From the NCBI GenBank assembly GCA_030433075.1, contig JAUILI010000012.1, positions 1 to 48,387 on the forward strand: DNA of 48,387 bases, given 5' to 3'. This document shows, in pieces, positions 29,371 through 37,652 of the stretch (position 1 is its first letter; the number at the start of each line of letters is the position of its first letter). The notes under the pieces were generated by a model, which ran no database searches, was not told the DNA's origin, and saw only the letters and a program-made list of their open reading frames with translations. This DNA is from Gammaproteobacteria bacterium (GTDB lineage: Bacteria; Pseudomonadota; Gammaproteobacteria; Pseudomonadales; Azotimanducaceae). The position numbers were made by a program, and so were the translations under genes.

Positions 29371-30908
29371 TTCGCCGCACCCTACTTTTGTTGCTAGCGA
29401 CCCTGGCCGCCGCCGCGGGCGCTGCGCCGATCACCCTGACCACGCCCCAGGGGCCGATCCTCGGCACCCAGGGGGATGACGGCATCGCCGTCTTTAAGGC
29501 CATTCCCTACGCCCTGCCCCCCACCGGGCCCCGGCGCTGGGCGGCCCCGGAGCCGGCGCCGGCCTGGGCGGGGGTGCGCGACGGGCGGGACTTCTCGCCC
29601 CAGTGCACGCAAGCGCCCTACCCCGCAGCCAGCGTCTTCGCTCGGCCGCACCGGCCCACCTCGGAGGATTGCCTCTACCTGAACGTCTGGACCGCCAACC
29701 CCAAGGGCAAAGCGCCGGTGATGGTATGGATTCACGGCGGCGGCCTCACCCGGGGGACCGGGGCCACGGACGCCTACGATGGCGCCGCCCTCGCCCGGCA
29801 AGGGGTGGTGGTGGTCACCATCAACTATCGCCTCGGCGTTATGGGCTTCCTCGCCCATCCGGCGCTGTCCGCCACGGACCCCGAGGGCGTTTCCGGAAAC
29901 TACGGCTTTTTAGATCAAGCCCAGGCCCTGCGCTGGGTGCGCGATCACATTGGCGCCTACGGCGGGGATCCGTCGCAGGTGACGATTTTCGGGGAATCGG
30001 CCGGAGCCCGCAGCGTTCACGCCCTACTCGCCATGCCGAGCGCTCGGGGACTGTTCCATCGCGCCATTGCCCAATCCGGCGGCGGCTTCTCCCCCACCCA
30101 GGCCCTCCGCGATGAGGTGCATGGGCTCCGCAGCGCTGAGGACTGGGGTACGGAACTCGGAGACCGGCTTGGGGCGCAAAGCGCCGAGGCCCTACGGGCG
30201 CTGCCTGCCGGGGAGGTTCAACGCGCAGCGGAAGGCCTGGGCCTGCCCTTAACCACGGTCGTTGATGGGGTGGTCATGCCCGAGCAGCCCGGCGACCTCT
30301 ACCGCGCCGGCCAGATGGCGAAGGTGCCCGTGCTCCTGGGCTTCAACAAGGACGAGGGCACCTCCCTCACGGCGCCGAGCCAGCGTCCCAAAACCCGGGA
30401 GGCCCTGAGCGAGGGCTTCGAGCGCCGCTTTGGCCCCCACGCGCCCCGACTCCTGGCGCACTACGCCGGGGACCCGGAACGGGCCTGGCTCGATGCGTTC
30501 CGGGATCAGCGCTTCGGCTGGGAAATGGTGAGCTGGGGGGAAGCGGCGGCCGCAGCGGAGCAGCCTGCCTACCTCTATTACTTCACCCATCATCCGAGCG
30601 GCCCCTACGCCGCCCAGCTTCGCGCCTATCACGCCGGGGAGATTCGCTACGCCTTCGACAACGTCGCCCTAAACCCCGATGCCACGGAAGCGGACTACGC
30701 CCTCAGCAAGATGATGAGCGGCTACTGGGTGGCCTTCGCGAAAACCGGGAATCCGAACCACGAAGGGGCCCCGCAGTGGCCCCAGTGGACCCCGGAAACC
30801 CGACCCTTCCTCGAACTGGGCGCCACGCCCCGGGCGGCGCAGGGGCTCCTCGGAGAGGCCAAGGCGCTTTTCGACGCCCTGCCCCCCGCCTTCCGCGTAC
30901 GCCGCTAG
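29367..30908 (+). CDS. type-B carboxylesterase, secreted
   Basis: This is a 513-aa carboxylesterase of the cholinesterase/type-B family. A signal peptide of about 19 residues (LLLLLATLAAAAGAA) precedes the mature start PITLTTPQG. The oxyanion hole HGGG is at 123-126, the nucleophile is Ser211 in FGESAGA, and the acid and His lie further on (NKDEGT and the YHAGEIRYAF region). Its ATG overlaps the stop of the monooxygenase (ATGA), so the ester formed by the Baeyer-Villiger enzyme is the likely substrate. Export to the periplasm is odd for such coupling; either the signal is retained as an anchor or the ester crosses the membrane. It ends 7 bp from the convergent MFS gene. Confidence 0.92.
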   Translation: MIRRTLLLLLATLAAAAGAAPITLTTPQGPILGTQGDDGIAVFKAIPYALPPTGPRRWAAPEPAPAWAGVRDGRDFSPQCTQAPYPAASVFARPHRPTSEDCLYLNVWTANPKGKAPVMVWIHGGGLTRGTGATDAYDGAALARQGVVVVTINYRLGVMGFLAHPALSATDPEGVSGNYGFLDQAQALRWVRDHIGAYGGDPSQVTIFGESAGARSVHALLAMPSARGLFHRAIAQSGGGFSPTQALRDEVHGLRSAEDWGTELGDRLGAQSAEALRALPAGEVQRAAEGLGLPLTTVVDGVVMPEQPGDLYRAGQMAKVPVLLGFNKDEGTSLTAPSQRPKTREALSEGFERRFGPHAPRLLAHYAGDPERAWLDAFRDQRFGWEMVSWGEAAAAAEQPAYLYYFTHHPSGPYAAQLRAYHAGEIRYAFDNVALNPDATEADYALSKMMSGYWVAFAKTGNPNHEGAPQWPQWTPETRPFLELGATPRAAQGLLGEAKALFDALPPAFRVRR

Positions 30909-30915
30909 CTTGCGC

Positions 30916-32133
30916 TTACGCTCGGGGCTCCGCGCCCCGAGCGCCCTTCTCCAGGCGGCGTCCCAGCCAGCCCATGGACAGAAACAGCACCACGTAAACC
31001 CCGGCCGCTACGGCGTAAGGCAGGGTCGGCTGAAGCTGGTACAACGCCCCCCCAAGCATGGGGCCAATGGCGAAGCCTAGGGGGCCGCAGGACCCCGCCA
31101 CCCCCGCCACCGCGCCCTGCTCCTCCGCGGACACGGCCAGGGAGGCCCCGGCCATGAAGCCCGGCCCTGCCAGGCCCATCCCAAAGCCCTGCACCATCAT
31201 GGCGGCGGTGAGCACCCACCGCGATTCCGTGAGGGCCATGGTGGCAAAGGCCAGAAACAGCAGGGGCATGGCCACGCGCAGCAAGGTAAACGGCGCCAGC
31301 GACAGGCGCTGCACCACCACCCCCTGGGCCAGGAGCGAGGCCGCGGCGGAGAGCATCATGCCAAGGCCCACGGCCTGGGCGGTCTCCGTGGCCGACAGGC
31401 TAAGCGCATCCTGAAAGCGAAAGCCCATGGTTTGCTGCACCAGGGCCATGCCAGAAAACATGGTCACGCCCACGATAATGAAGGGGAAAATGCGCGGGTC
31501 GCGATAGCGCATCTTGGCACCAAGGCGCGGGGCGTTGTGCCGCGGCGGCTCGGGCAGGAAGCGCCAGATGAAAAGCCCATTCAAAAAGGCCAAGGCCGCC
31601 ATCACCCACAGGGGCATGAGGAGGGAGAAGACGGCCAGGGCTGCCACCGCGGGCCCCATCATGGAGCCCAGGTTGTTCGCGGCGCCCGCCGCACCCATAC
31701 CCTTAGTGCGGTTTTCCGGGCTCGTAATATCGGCCATGAAAGCGTTCGCCGCGGGCATGGTGGCGGACATGACCGCCGCGTGCACCATGCGCGAGGCCAC
31801 AAGCGCGGCAAAGAGCGTGGTCCCCGTGATCGCTGCGGACAGGCCCAGGTAGATCACGCCGTTGAAGAGGAAGGTGCCGAAGGCAAAGCCAAAGAGGCCG
31901 ATGAGAATGACGGCCTTCCGACCCAGGCGATCACTGAGCCGGCCCCAGCGCGGGCTGGCCAAGAACACCGTGATGGAGGACGCACCGATGATGGCGGTGA
32001 TCTGAAACTCCGTGAGCCCCATCTCCCGGCCCACGGGGGCCAGTATGGGAAAGAGCACGGTAAAGCCCATGCCCACCACCACCAGGGAGATGAGCAGAAT
32101 CCGCTTCGCCCTAGCCTCCGAGAACTCCGTCAT
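30916..32133 (-). CDS. MFS transporter
   Basis: This 405-aa major facilitator has 12 hydrophobic helices and motif A after helix 2 (WGRLSDRLGRKAVILIG). The family branch resembles drug/proton and tetracycline-type antiporters (DHA1). No substrate is evident. It is convergent with the esterase gene and lies downstream of the HpaB-family gene on the same strand with 102 bp between, so it may be its partner, either importing the substrate or exporting a product or toxic intermediate. No Shine-Dalgarno is seen before the ATG at 32133. Confidence 0.9.
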   Translation of the reverse strand: MTEFSEARAKRILLISLVVVGMGFTVLFPILAPVGREMGLTEFQITAIIGASSITVFLASPRWGRLSDRLGRKAVILIGLFGFAFGTFLFNGVIYLGLSAAITGTTLFAALVASRMVHAAVMSATMPAANAFMADITSPENRTKGMGAAGAANNLGSMMGPAVAALAVFSLLMPLWVMAALAFLNGLFIWRFLPEPPRHNAPRLGAKMRYRDPRIFPFIIVGVTMFSGMALVQQTMGFRFQDALSLSATETAQAVGLGMMLSAAASLLAQGVVVQRLSLAPFTLLRVAMPLLFLAFATMALTESRWVLTAAMMVQGFGMGLAGPGFMAGASLAVSAEEQGAVAGVAGSCGPLGFAIGPMLGGALYQLQPTLPYAVAAGVYVVLFLSMGWLGRRLEKGARGAEPRA

Positions 32134-32235
32134 ACGTTAATCCGTCTTACCCGCACTCTTTCGGCGGGCTATCAGACCAGGGTCCCGGGGGAAGCGCCAG
32201 CCCCGCGGCCCTGGCCGCCCCTAGGCGCCCCTCGT

Positions 32236-33693
32236 TCACTGGGGCGGCGCGATTCCGGCGGACTCGAGAGCCAGGCGCTTGGCGCCCTCAATATCGTAGT
32301 GAGCCCGGGACACGATGCGCTGGGCGTAGAGGCCGCCCCCGGCCTGGATTTGCGTCACCGCATGCCAGCCCCCGAGGGCGTCCGCCGTGAGGTCGCGGAT
32401 GGCGTGGAAGAGCTTCATGCGATAAGCCCCATCCACGGCCTGCATGGTTCCCATGTACTTCCGCACGAGGTGGCCCGTTTCTTCGTTTTCGAGATCGGCG
32501 GTGGCCGGCGTCGTCAGGATGGCGCCGCCGCCGATATCGTGGAGGTGCCGCACCATGAGGCTGTAGTTCGCGGCCCCGTGATACTTCCCGGCGTTGGTGA
32601 AGAGCTCATTGGGGAAGGCCTCGCCGTCGGTGGTGACGTGGCAGTGGCTGATCGCGGCTTCAAGAGACGCGCGCACGAGGGTGGCGTTGATGATCATCTC
32701 AGAGATCTTCTCCTTGATGTGCCCCACGCGCTGCAGCCCGTTCGCCTCGGCAATGAGCTGGGCAAAGCCCACGAGGCGGTCATAGCCCGTGGCCATGCCC
32801 GCAAGGCCCCCAAGCCGCTCCCACAGCCCAAGGGAATGGGCGAACACCGCCGCGTGCTCCACCTGCCCATCAAGGAACACGCGCTCGTAGGGCACGAAGA
32901 CGTCGTCAAAGATCACAAAGCCTTCCGGCGTGTGGTGCTTCCCGGAGAAGGGGAAATCCCGCGTGTCCTCGTGGCGCGGCGCATAGGTCGTGTTGACGAT
33001 GCGCACCCCCGGAGCATTCACCGGCACCATGGCGCCGATGGCGTAGGCCTCTTCCCCGGGCTTCATGGCCTTGGTGGGAATGGTCATGAGTTCGTGGCCC
33101 ATGGAGGCCGCGGAGATATGGAGCTTCGCGCCCCGCAGCACCACCCCCTGATCGTTGCGGGAGACGACGCGCACGTAGGCGTCGGGGTCATCCTGCTGCC
33201 CCGGGCGACGGCTCCGGTCGCCCTTGGCATCGGTGATGCACTGGGTGATGCGCACATCGTCGGCCTGCGCCTGCTTAACCCAGGCGCGAATGCGCGCCGC
33301 ATGCTCAGGCATGGCCTCGCTGATGCGATCGGCGGCGGTGAGCAGGGTCATGATGGAGGCGTAGGTGACGTGGGTCAGGAGATCCACCGTTTCGTGGAGC
33401 TCCACCTGGGCCCGAAGCGAGTCCGCGTCCTTCGGCACCTCCATAAAAGCGCCGATGGCCCCCGGCGTCGGGTCATAGAAACGATCGTAACCGGCCGCGG
33501 CGGAATCCACCGTTTGCCCCAGTAGCGGATGGGCAGTGACATCCTCCACCCGCTGCCCCTCAAAGTACGTGGCCCGGCCATCGCGTAGCGAGGCCCGGTA
33601 TTGCTCACCGGTCATCATCGGCAGACGCTCCCCTTCTTTGCCTTGCAAGCCCCCTTGCAAGTGCCCCTTGAAGGGTCGGCCGAAGGGACTCAT
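32236..33693 (-). CDS. HpaB/AbfD-family flavoprotein (4-hydroxyphenylacetate 3-hydroxylase-like)
   Basis: This 485-aa protein belongs to the HpaB/4-hydroxybutyryl-CoA dehydratase family. Family blocks are clear: MTGEQYRASLRDGR and GQRVEDVTAHP at the start, DAKGDRSRRPGQQDDPD in the middle, RGAKLHISAASMGHE, and a C-terminal part reaching GYDRL..AQLIAEANG. The [4Fe-4S] dehydratases use three Cys and a His; here the cysteines of that cluster are missing (only two Cys in the whole protein, in ITQCITD and SHCHVT), so it is more likely a reduced-flavin-dependent monooxygenase or oxidase than a dehydratase. No flavin reductase gene is adjacent. The start at 33693 has GAGAGGG upstream; an inner ATG at 33618 with AAGGGGAG is also possible. 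Confidence 0.85.
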   Translation of the reverse strand: MSPFGRPFKGHLQGGLQGKEGERLPMMTGEQYRASLRDGRATYFEGQRVEDVTAHPLLGQTVDSAAAGYDRFYDPTPGAIGAFMEVPKDADSLRAQVELHETVDLLTHVTYASIMTLLTAADRISEAMPEHAARIRAWVKQAQADDVRITQCITDAKGDRSRRPGQQDDPDAYVRVVSRNDQGVVLRGAKLHISAASMGHELMTIPTKAMKPGEEAYAIGAMVPVNAPGVRIVNTTYAPRHEDTRDFPFSGKHHTPEGFVIFDDVFVPYERVFLDGQVEHAAVFAHSLGLWERLGGLAGMATGYDRLVGFAQLIAEANGLQRVGHIKEKISEMIINATLVRASLEAAISHCHVTTDGEAFPNELFTNAGKYHGAANYSLMVRHLHDIGGGAILTTPATADLENEETGHLVRKYMGTMQAVDGAYRMKLFHAIRDLTADALGGWHAVTQIQAGGGLYAQRIVSRAHYDIEGAKRLALESAGIAPPQ

Positions 33694-33747
33694 CTTTAGC
33701 CCTCTCGCCGCCTGCCCGAGCAGGCCGCCCAGCTAAGGACCGAGCCC

Positions 33748-34539
33748 ATGCGCCAACCCCTCCCCCTTTTGATCCTAACGCTCCTCCTGGCCAGCTGCAC
33801 CACCAGCCCCACGGGGCAACAGCAGCTGCTCCTGTTCTCGGAGCAGGAGATGGCGAAGCTGGGGGACGAAAGCTTTGAGGAGATCAAAGCGCAGGAGACG
33901 CTCCTGCCCGAGGGAGAGGTCACCGCCTACGTGCGCTGCGTCACCGCGCCCCTTACGGCCCAGGTGGGGGGCGACTGGGAGGTGCGGGTGTTCCAAAGCG
34001 ACGATGTGAACGCCTTTGCCCTGCCCGGGCGCCACATTGGCATCTACACCGGGCTCCTCGGCGTCGCTCAGGATGCCGATGCCCTGGCGGCGGTCATCGG
34101 CCACGAAATTGCCCACGTGCTGGCCCGCCACGGCAATGCCCGGGTGAGCACGCAGATGGCCACGCAAACGGGCCTCGAGCTGCTCTCGGCGGTCAGCGGC
34201 ATGCAGAGCCGCCCCGGGGGCGATGATCTCCTCGCGGCCCTGGGCCTGGGGGCCCAGGTGGGCATTCTCTTGCCCTTCTCCCGCCAGCAGGAAAGCGAAG
34301 CGGACCTCCTGGGCCTGCGCCTCATGGCCGACGCCGGCTTTGACCCCGCGGGGGCCCTACGCCTGTGGGAAGCCATGGGCGCCCAGGACGGGGCCGGACA
34401 GCGCCCGCCGGAGCTCCTCTCCACCCACCCGGCCTCCAGCACGCGCCTTGCCGCCCTACGCCAGGCCCTTCCCGGGGCCCAGGCCCGCTACGACCAGGCC
34501 CGGGCTTCGGGGCGAAGCCCCGCCTGTCGGCTGCTTTAA
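33748..34539 (+). CDS. M48 family metallopeptidase, lipoprotein
   Basis: This 263-aa peptidase has a lipoprotein signal with the lipobox LASC (Cys17), so it should sit in the periplasm attached to a membrane. The zinc motif is H119-E-x-x-H123 in GHEIAHVLARHG, with the third ligand Glu in ESEADLLGLR. This is the same M48C arrangement as in BepA/LoiP/YcaL, which handle outer-membrane protein quality control. The C-terminal region (HPASSTRLAAL) is the usual end of the M48 domain; there is no TPR extension as in BepA. It is divergent from the HpaB-family gene with a 54-bp gap. The LptD/Bam quality-control role is inferred from relatives. Confidence 0.93.
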   Translation: MRQPLPLLILTLLLASCTTSPTGQQQLLLFSEQEMAKLGDESFEEIKAQETLLPEGEVTAYVRCVTAPLTAQVGGDWEVRVFQSDDVNAFALPGRHIGIYTGLLGVAQDADALAAVIGHEIAHVLARHGNARVSTQMATQTGLELLSAVSGMQSRPGGDDLLAALGLGAQVGILLPFSRQQESEADLLGLRLMADAGFDPAGALRLWEAMGAQDGAGQRPPELLSTHPASSTRLAALRQALPGAQARYDQARASGRSPACRLL

Positions 34540-34644
34540 GTCGACGAGGCCCGCGGGGGTCGCCCTGCGCCCTTAAGCTAGGGCACCCTTGGCCGATAGC
34601 CCTAGGGTGACCCCGGGGCCAGCCCAGGGAAGGGACGCTTTACT

Positions 34645-35949
34645 ATGGTGGATAGTCCGCGCCTGCCCTTTGCGGCGCCCCAGCGCACCCCCACCGCCGC
34701 AAAGGCCGCGCTCAGCAGCGCCCTGGTCGGGGCAGGTCAGCAAAAGGTTGCCACCTTTCTGTTTCAGGAAGGCAGCCAGGGCACCTTTGCCCTGGGCAGC
34801 CGGCGCTTTCAGACGTCCCTCCAGGGGGCACCTCCCCTGAAACCCGGGGATCAGCTAGTGCTGGAAGGGGGCGGCGAAGGCCAACCTCTCCAGGTGCGAG
34901 AGCTGCTTCGAAAGGAAGGGCAGAGCCTCAACCAAGCCGCCCTGGATCGGCTCTGGCGCGGCGCTGCAGGGCGCGATCAAAGCCCTCGCGCGGTGAATCA
35001 GCAGGCCTCCCAAAGCAGCTTTTCCGATCCCCGCCTCCAGGGGCTCGCCCAGGGCCTCCGCGCCCTCAGCGGCCAACTGCCCGCCCTATCCCTAAACGCC
35101 CTCTCGGCGAATAGTCTGCAATCGGCCCTCGAGGAAAGCGGAATTTTCTTCGAGGGCAAGCTCAAGGCCGGTCAGGCGCCAGCGCGAGATCAGCGAGGCG
35201 TGCTCCTTAAGCTGCGGGGAGAAATTCAGGAGGCCCTCGCGCAGCGCCGGGATGGCAGCCCGCCGTCTCCGCAAAGCCAGCCTCCCCGCACCGGCGTCGC
35301 CCACGGCCAAGCCACGCAGGTGCAGGCCAGCGCCGCCCAGCGCCTCGGTAGCGAGCTGCAATCGCCCCAGCTGACCCCGGCGCCCCGGCAGGAGGGCCGA
35401 CGGAAGGTGGGGGAGCCCCCGGGGAAGACTGAGGGGAAAGGCGCTTCCCGGGAAACCCCGGTGCTGGAGTTAGAGCGCGCCCTCGCCGAAGACACGGCGA
35501 AGCTACAGCGCCTGGAGCGACAGCTTGACCAGGGCCTCGCCCGCCTGCGCCTGTTCCAGCATCACAGCTTGAGCCAACCCCCGGACCAGCCAAGCTGGCT
35601 TCTCGAACTCCCCATCGCCTTCGCCAACAAGGAACAGCTTTGGCAGGTGCAAATTCGCCGCGAAGCGCCGCGGCGAGACGCGGTCGAGGGCGCCGCGCGC
35701 TGGATGGCGCGCCTCGCCGTGGAGCCGGGCACGGCCAACGCCATCGAGGGGCAGATCACCCTGGATGGGAAGCACTTAAGCGGCCGGCTTTGGTGTGCGG
35801 CGCCGGAAACGGAGGCGCGGCTTGGGGCCGCCCTCGGCGGCCTGCGCACCCACCTCGCGGAACAGGGCTTTGTGGTGGACCAGTTTGGGGTTCATCGGGG
35901 CCAGGCCCCCGCGCATCTGCGCGTGGCCACGGTGGAGCCTACGCGATGA
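34645..35949 (+). CDS. FliK-like flagellar hook-length control protein
   Basis: This 434-aa protein has a disordered, Gln/Pro/Arg-rich N-terminal two thirds (with QSQPPRTGVAHGQATQVQAS-like stretches) and a C-terminal FliK-type domain: WLLELPIAFANKEQLWQVQI, WMARLAVEPGTANAIEG, LWCAAPETEARLGAALGGLR and a final EQGFVVDQFGVHRG. That is the layout of FliK, which measures hook length and switches export specificity through FlhB. It stands outside a flagellar cluster here, but the next gene, overlapping by ATGA, encodes the FlhB C-terminal domain that it would touch. AAGGGA lies ten bases before the ATG. The N-terminal half has no recognisable export signal, but none is expected. Confidence 0.85.
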   Translation: MVDSPRLPFAAPQRTPTAAKAALSSALVGAGQQKVATFLFQEGSQGTFALGSRRFQTSLQGAPPLKPGDQLVLEGGGEGQPLQVRELLRKEGQSLNQAALDRLWRGAAGRDQSPRAVNQQASQSSFSDPRLQGLAQGLRALSGQLPALSLNALSANSLQSALEESGIFFEGKLKAGQAPARDQRGVLLKLRGEIQEALAQRRDGSPPSPQSQPPRTGVAHGQATQVQASAAQRLGSELQSPQLTPAPRQEGRRKVGEPPGKTEGKGASRETPVLELERALAEDTAKLQRLERQLDQGLARLRLFQHHSLSQPPDQPSWLLELPIAFANKEQLWQVQIRREAPRRDAVEGAARWMARLAVEPGTANAIEGQITLDGKHLSGRLWCAAPETEARLGAALGGLRTHLAEQGFVVDQFGVHRGQAPAHLRVATVEPTR

Positions 35950-36245
35950 GCCGTCAGGAGAGCGGGCAAAGCGTCGCCGTCGCCCTGAAATGGGAGGGCA
36001 CCCGCGAACGGGCCCCGGAGGTGGTGGCCAGCGGCCGCGCGGCCATCGCCGAGGAGATCCTCCGCCGCGCCGACGCCGCCGGCGTGCCCCATTACCCTGA
36101 CCCGGAACTGGCCCCCCTCTTGGCCCTCGTACCTCCTAGCCATGAGGTACCCCCAGCCCTCTTCCGCGCCGTCGCCGAGGTGCTGGCCTTCACCTACTGG
36201 ACCCTGGGCAAGCGCCCGGGGGATGGCAGCGCCGAGGGCCCCTGA
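35946..36245 (+). CDS. FhlB-like protein (FlhB C-terminal domain homologue)
   Basis: This 99-aa protein corresponds to the FlhB/YscU C-terminal cytoplasmic domain: VAVALKWEG, PEVVASGRAAIAEEILRRA, GVPHYPDPELAPLLALV and VAEVLAFTYWT. The autocleavage NPTH motif lies just before this region in FlhB and is not present here, as usual for the free-standing FhlB. It could dock on the flagellar export gate and modulate the substrate switch. Its start overlaps the stop of the FliK gene by ATGA. Stop and start context support the short form; the open frame upstream is antisense-like noise within fliK. Confidence 0.88.
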   Translation: MSRQESGQSVAVALKWEGTRERAPEVVASGRAAIAEEILRRADAAGVPHYPDPELAPLLALVPPSHEVPPALFRAVAEVLAFTYWTLGKRPGDGSAEGP

Positions 36246-36317
36246 GCCCCAGCAGACAGCTGCAGGGGGCCCGGGACTGTGGCACCCTAAGGACCGTTGC
36301 TTCGCCGGGGATTGCCC

Positions 36318-37652
36318 ATGGCCGCACGGCACCCGCCCTACCCCCTTCGACCTCGAGCTTCCCTAGGCTCGGCCGCCGTTCTTTTGGCCCTGCTGCTCAC
36401 CAGCCTCGGCGCCGCGGCTGTCCCCCGCCCCCCGGCGGCGGACTATTACGAGCGAGCCGTCAGTGCCGCCCAAGCCGGCGCAACGCTCCAAGGACGGCTC
36501 GCCCTCGAGCCCCTGCTCCATCGGCCCCGCCTCTCCCGAGAGCAGCGCGCCTTTGCTTATTTCCTCCGGGGCCTGTTGTTCTACCGGGATCAGCTCTTTG
36601 TCTCCGCGGCCCAGGACTATCAGCGCGCCCTCGAGTTCGACCCCGGCCTTGCGCCAGCGCAGAACGCCCTGGCCTGGCTATCCCTGAAGGGGCTTGGGGT
36701 CGCCCCTAATCCCCGCCGGGCCCGAAGCCTCTACGCTCGGGCGGCGCGCCAGGGCCATGAAGAAGCGCTCTTTAACGGCGCCGTACTGCGGGAGCAGGGT
36801 ATCGGAGGCCCCGTGGATCTTGCCGGGGCCCTGGCCTTCTATCGCGAGGCCGCGGAGCAGGGCCATGAACCCTCGCTGCTACGCGCCGGCGAGCTCCTCG
36901 CCCAGGGGCAGGCGCCGGAAGCTCTGGCAGCGCCCATCGAAGCGCTCCTCACCACCGCTGCGGAGGCGGGCCTCGGGGAGGCCGCGGCGTTGCTCGCCAC
37001 CCTTTGGGCCCCTCGGGACGCAGCGCAGTCCAGCGCCTGGCGCCTGCGCGCCGCCACCGCGGGCGTTCCCCGAGCCCAGTTTGAACTCGCAGCGGAGCTC
37101 GAGGACGGCGGGAAGGGATTGGAAGCCCTGCAATGGCTCAAGACCGCCGCCAAAGTGGGCCATGAGGGCGCGCAGCGCCGTTTGGCCTGGGCCCTGGAAA
37201 GCGGGCGCCTTGGGCGTCGCGATCTGCCTGAAGCCCTGCGCTGGTACGCCCGGGCTGCGGCCAAGGACGACCCCTACGCGCAAACGGCGCTGGCGCGGCT
37301 CAAGTGGACCGGGCAGGGCCTCGCCCAGGATCAAACCGGGGCCCTCACGCTGCTACGGAAAGCCAGCGCGGCAGGCTACCAGGACGCCCAGCGCGCCCTG
37401 GCCTGGCACCTGGCCACCGCCGCGAATCCCGAGCTTCGCGATGGCGCCTACGCCCGGGCCCTAGCGGAGCCCCTCGCCCAGGCGTCACCCACGGCCTCCC
37501 ATCTGGCCGTGCTGGCCGCGGCCCACGCCGCGAGCGGGGATTTTGCGGAGGCCCTGCGCTGGCAGAAGCGCGCCCTGGCCTCCGCCGCCGACCCCCAACC
37601 TCTTCAGCGGGCCCTTCTGGCCTACGAACGCAAGGAACTGCTGCTTGAATAA
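36318..37652 (+). CDS. Sel1-like repeat protein, exported
   Basis: This is a 444-aa protein of tandem Sel1-type (SLR) repeats, which are TPR-like helical pairs. It begins with a signal or anchor (RASLGSAAVLLALLLTSLGAAA) after a basic stretch. Repeats of about 36 residues run from ~110 to ~390, e.g. RAARQGHEEALFNGAVLREQ and YREAAEQGHEPSLLRAGELL, then SLR units through KASAAGYQDAQRALAWHLA. Sel1 proteins mediate protein-protein contacts in membrane-bound or periplasmic assemblies. The ATG at 36318 has GGGG seven bases before it; a TTG at 36297 would lengthen it by seven residues. It precedes cytochrome b561, whose TTG start lies inside its last codons, so they may be co-translated. Confidence 0.85.
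   Translation: MAARHPPYPLRPRASLGSAAVLLALLLTSLGAAAVPRPPAADYYERAVSAAQAGATLQGRLALEPLLHRPRLSREQRAFAYFLRGLLFYRDQLFVSAAQDYQRALEFDPGLAPAQNALAWLSLKGLGVAPNPRRARSLYARAARQGHEEALFNGAVLREQGIGGPVDLAGALAFYREAAEQGHEPSLLRAGELLAQGQAPEALAAPIEALLTTAAEAGLGEAAALLATLWAPRDAAQSSAWRLRAATAGVPRAQFELAAELEDGGKGLEALQWLKTAAKVGHEGAQRRLAWALESGRLGRRDLPEALRWYARAAAKDDPYAQTALARLKWTGQGLAQDQTGALTLLRKASAAGYQDAQRALAWHLATAANPELRDGAYARALAEPLAQASPTASHLAVLAAAHAASGDFAEALRWQKRALASAADPQPLQRALLAYERKELLLE

Noticed and set aside
31432-33525. 697-codon plus-strand frame antisense to the MFS and HpaB-family genes
   Set aside because: It spans two unrelated genes on the other strand, is full of His/Gly/Arg and matches no family; an artefact of codon bias.
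33641-33663. Direct TTGCAAG repeats near the start of the HpaB-family gene as an operator
   Set aside because: They encode repeated LQG residues inside the likely coding region and have no promoter nearby; probably chance.
32236-33693. 4-hydroxybutyryl-CoA dehydratase call for the HpaB-family gene
   Set aside because: The iron-sulfur cysteines needed for that enzyme are missing.
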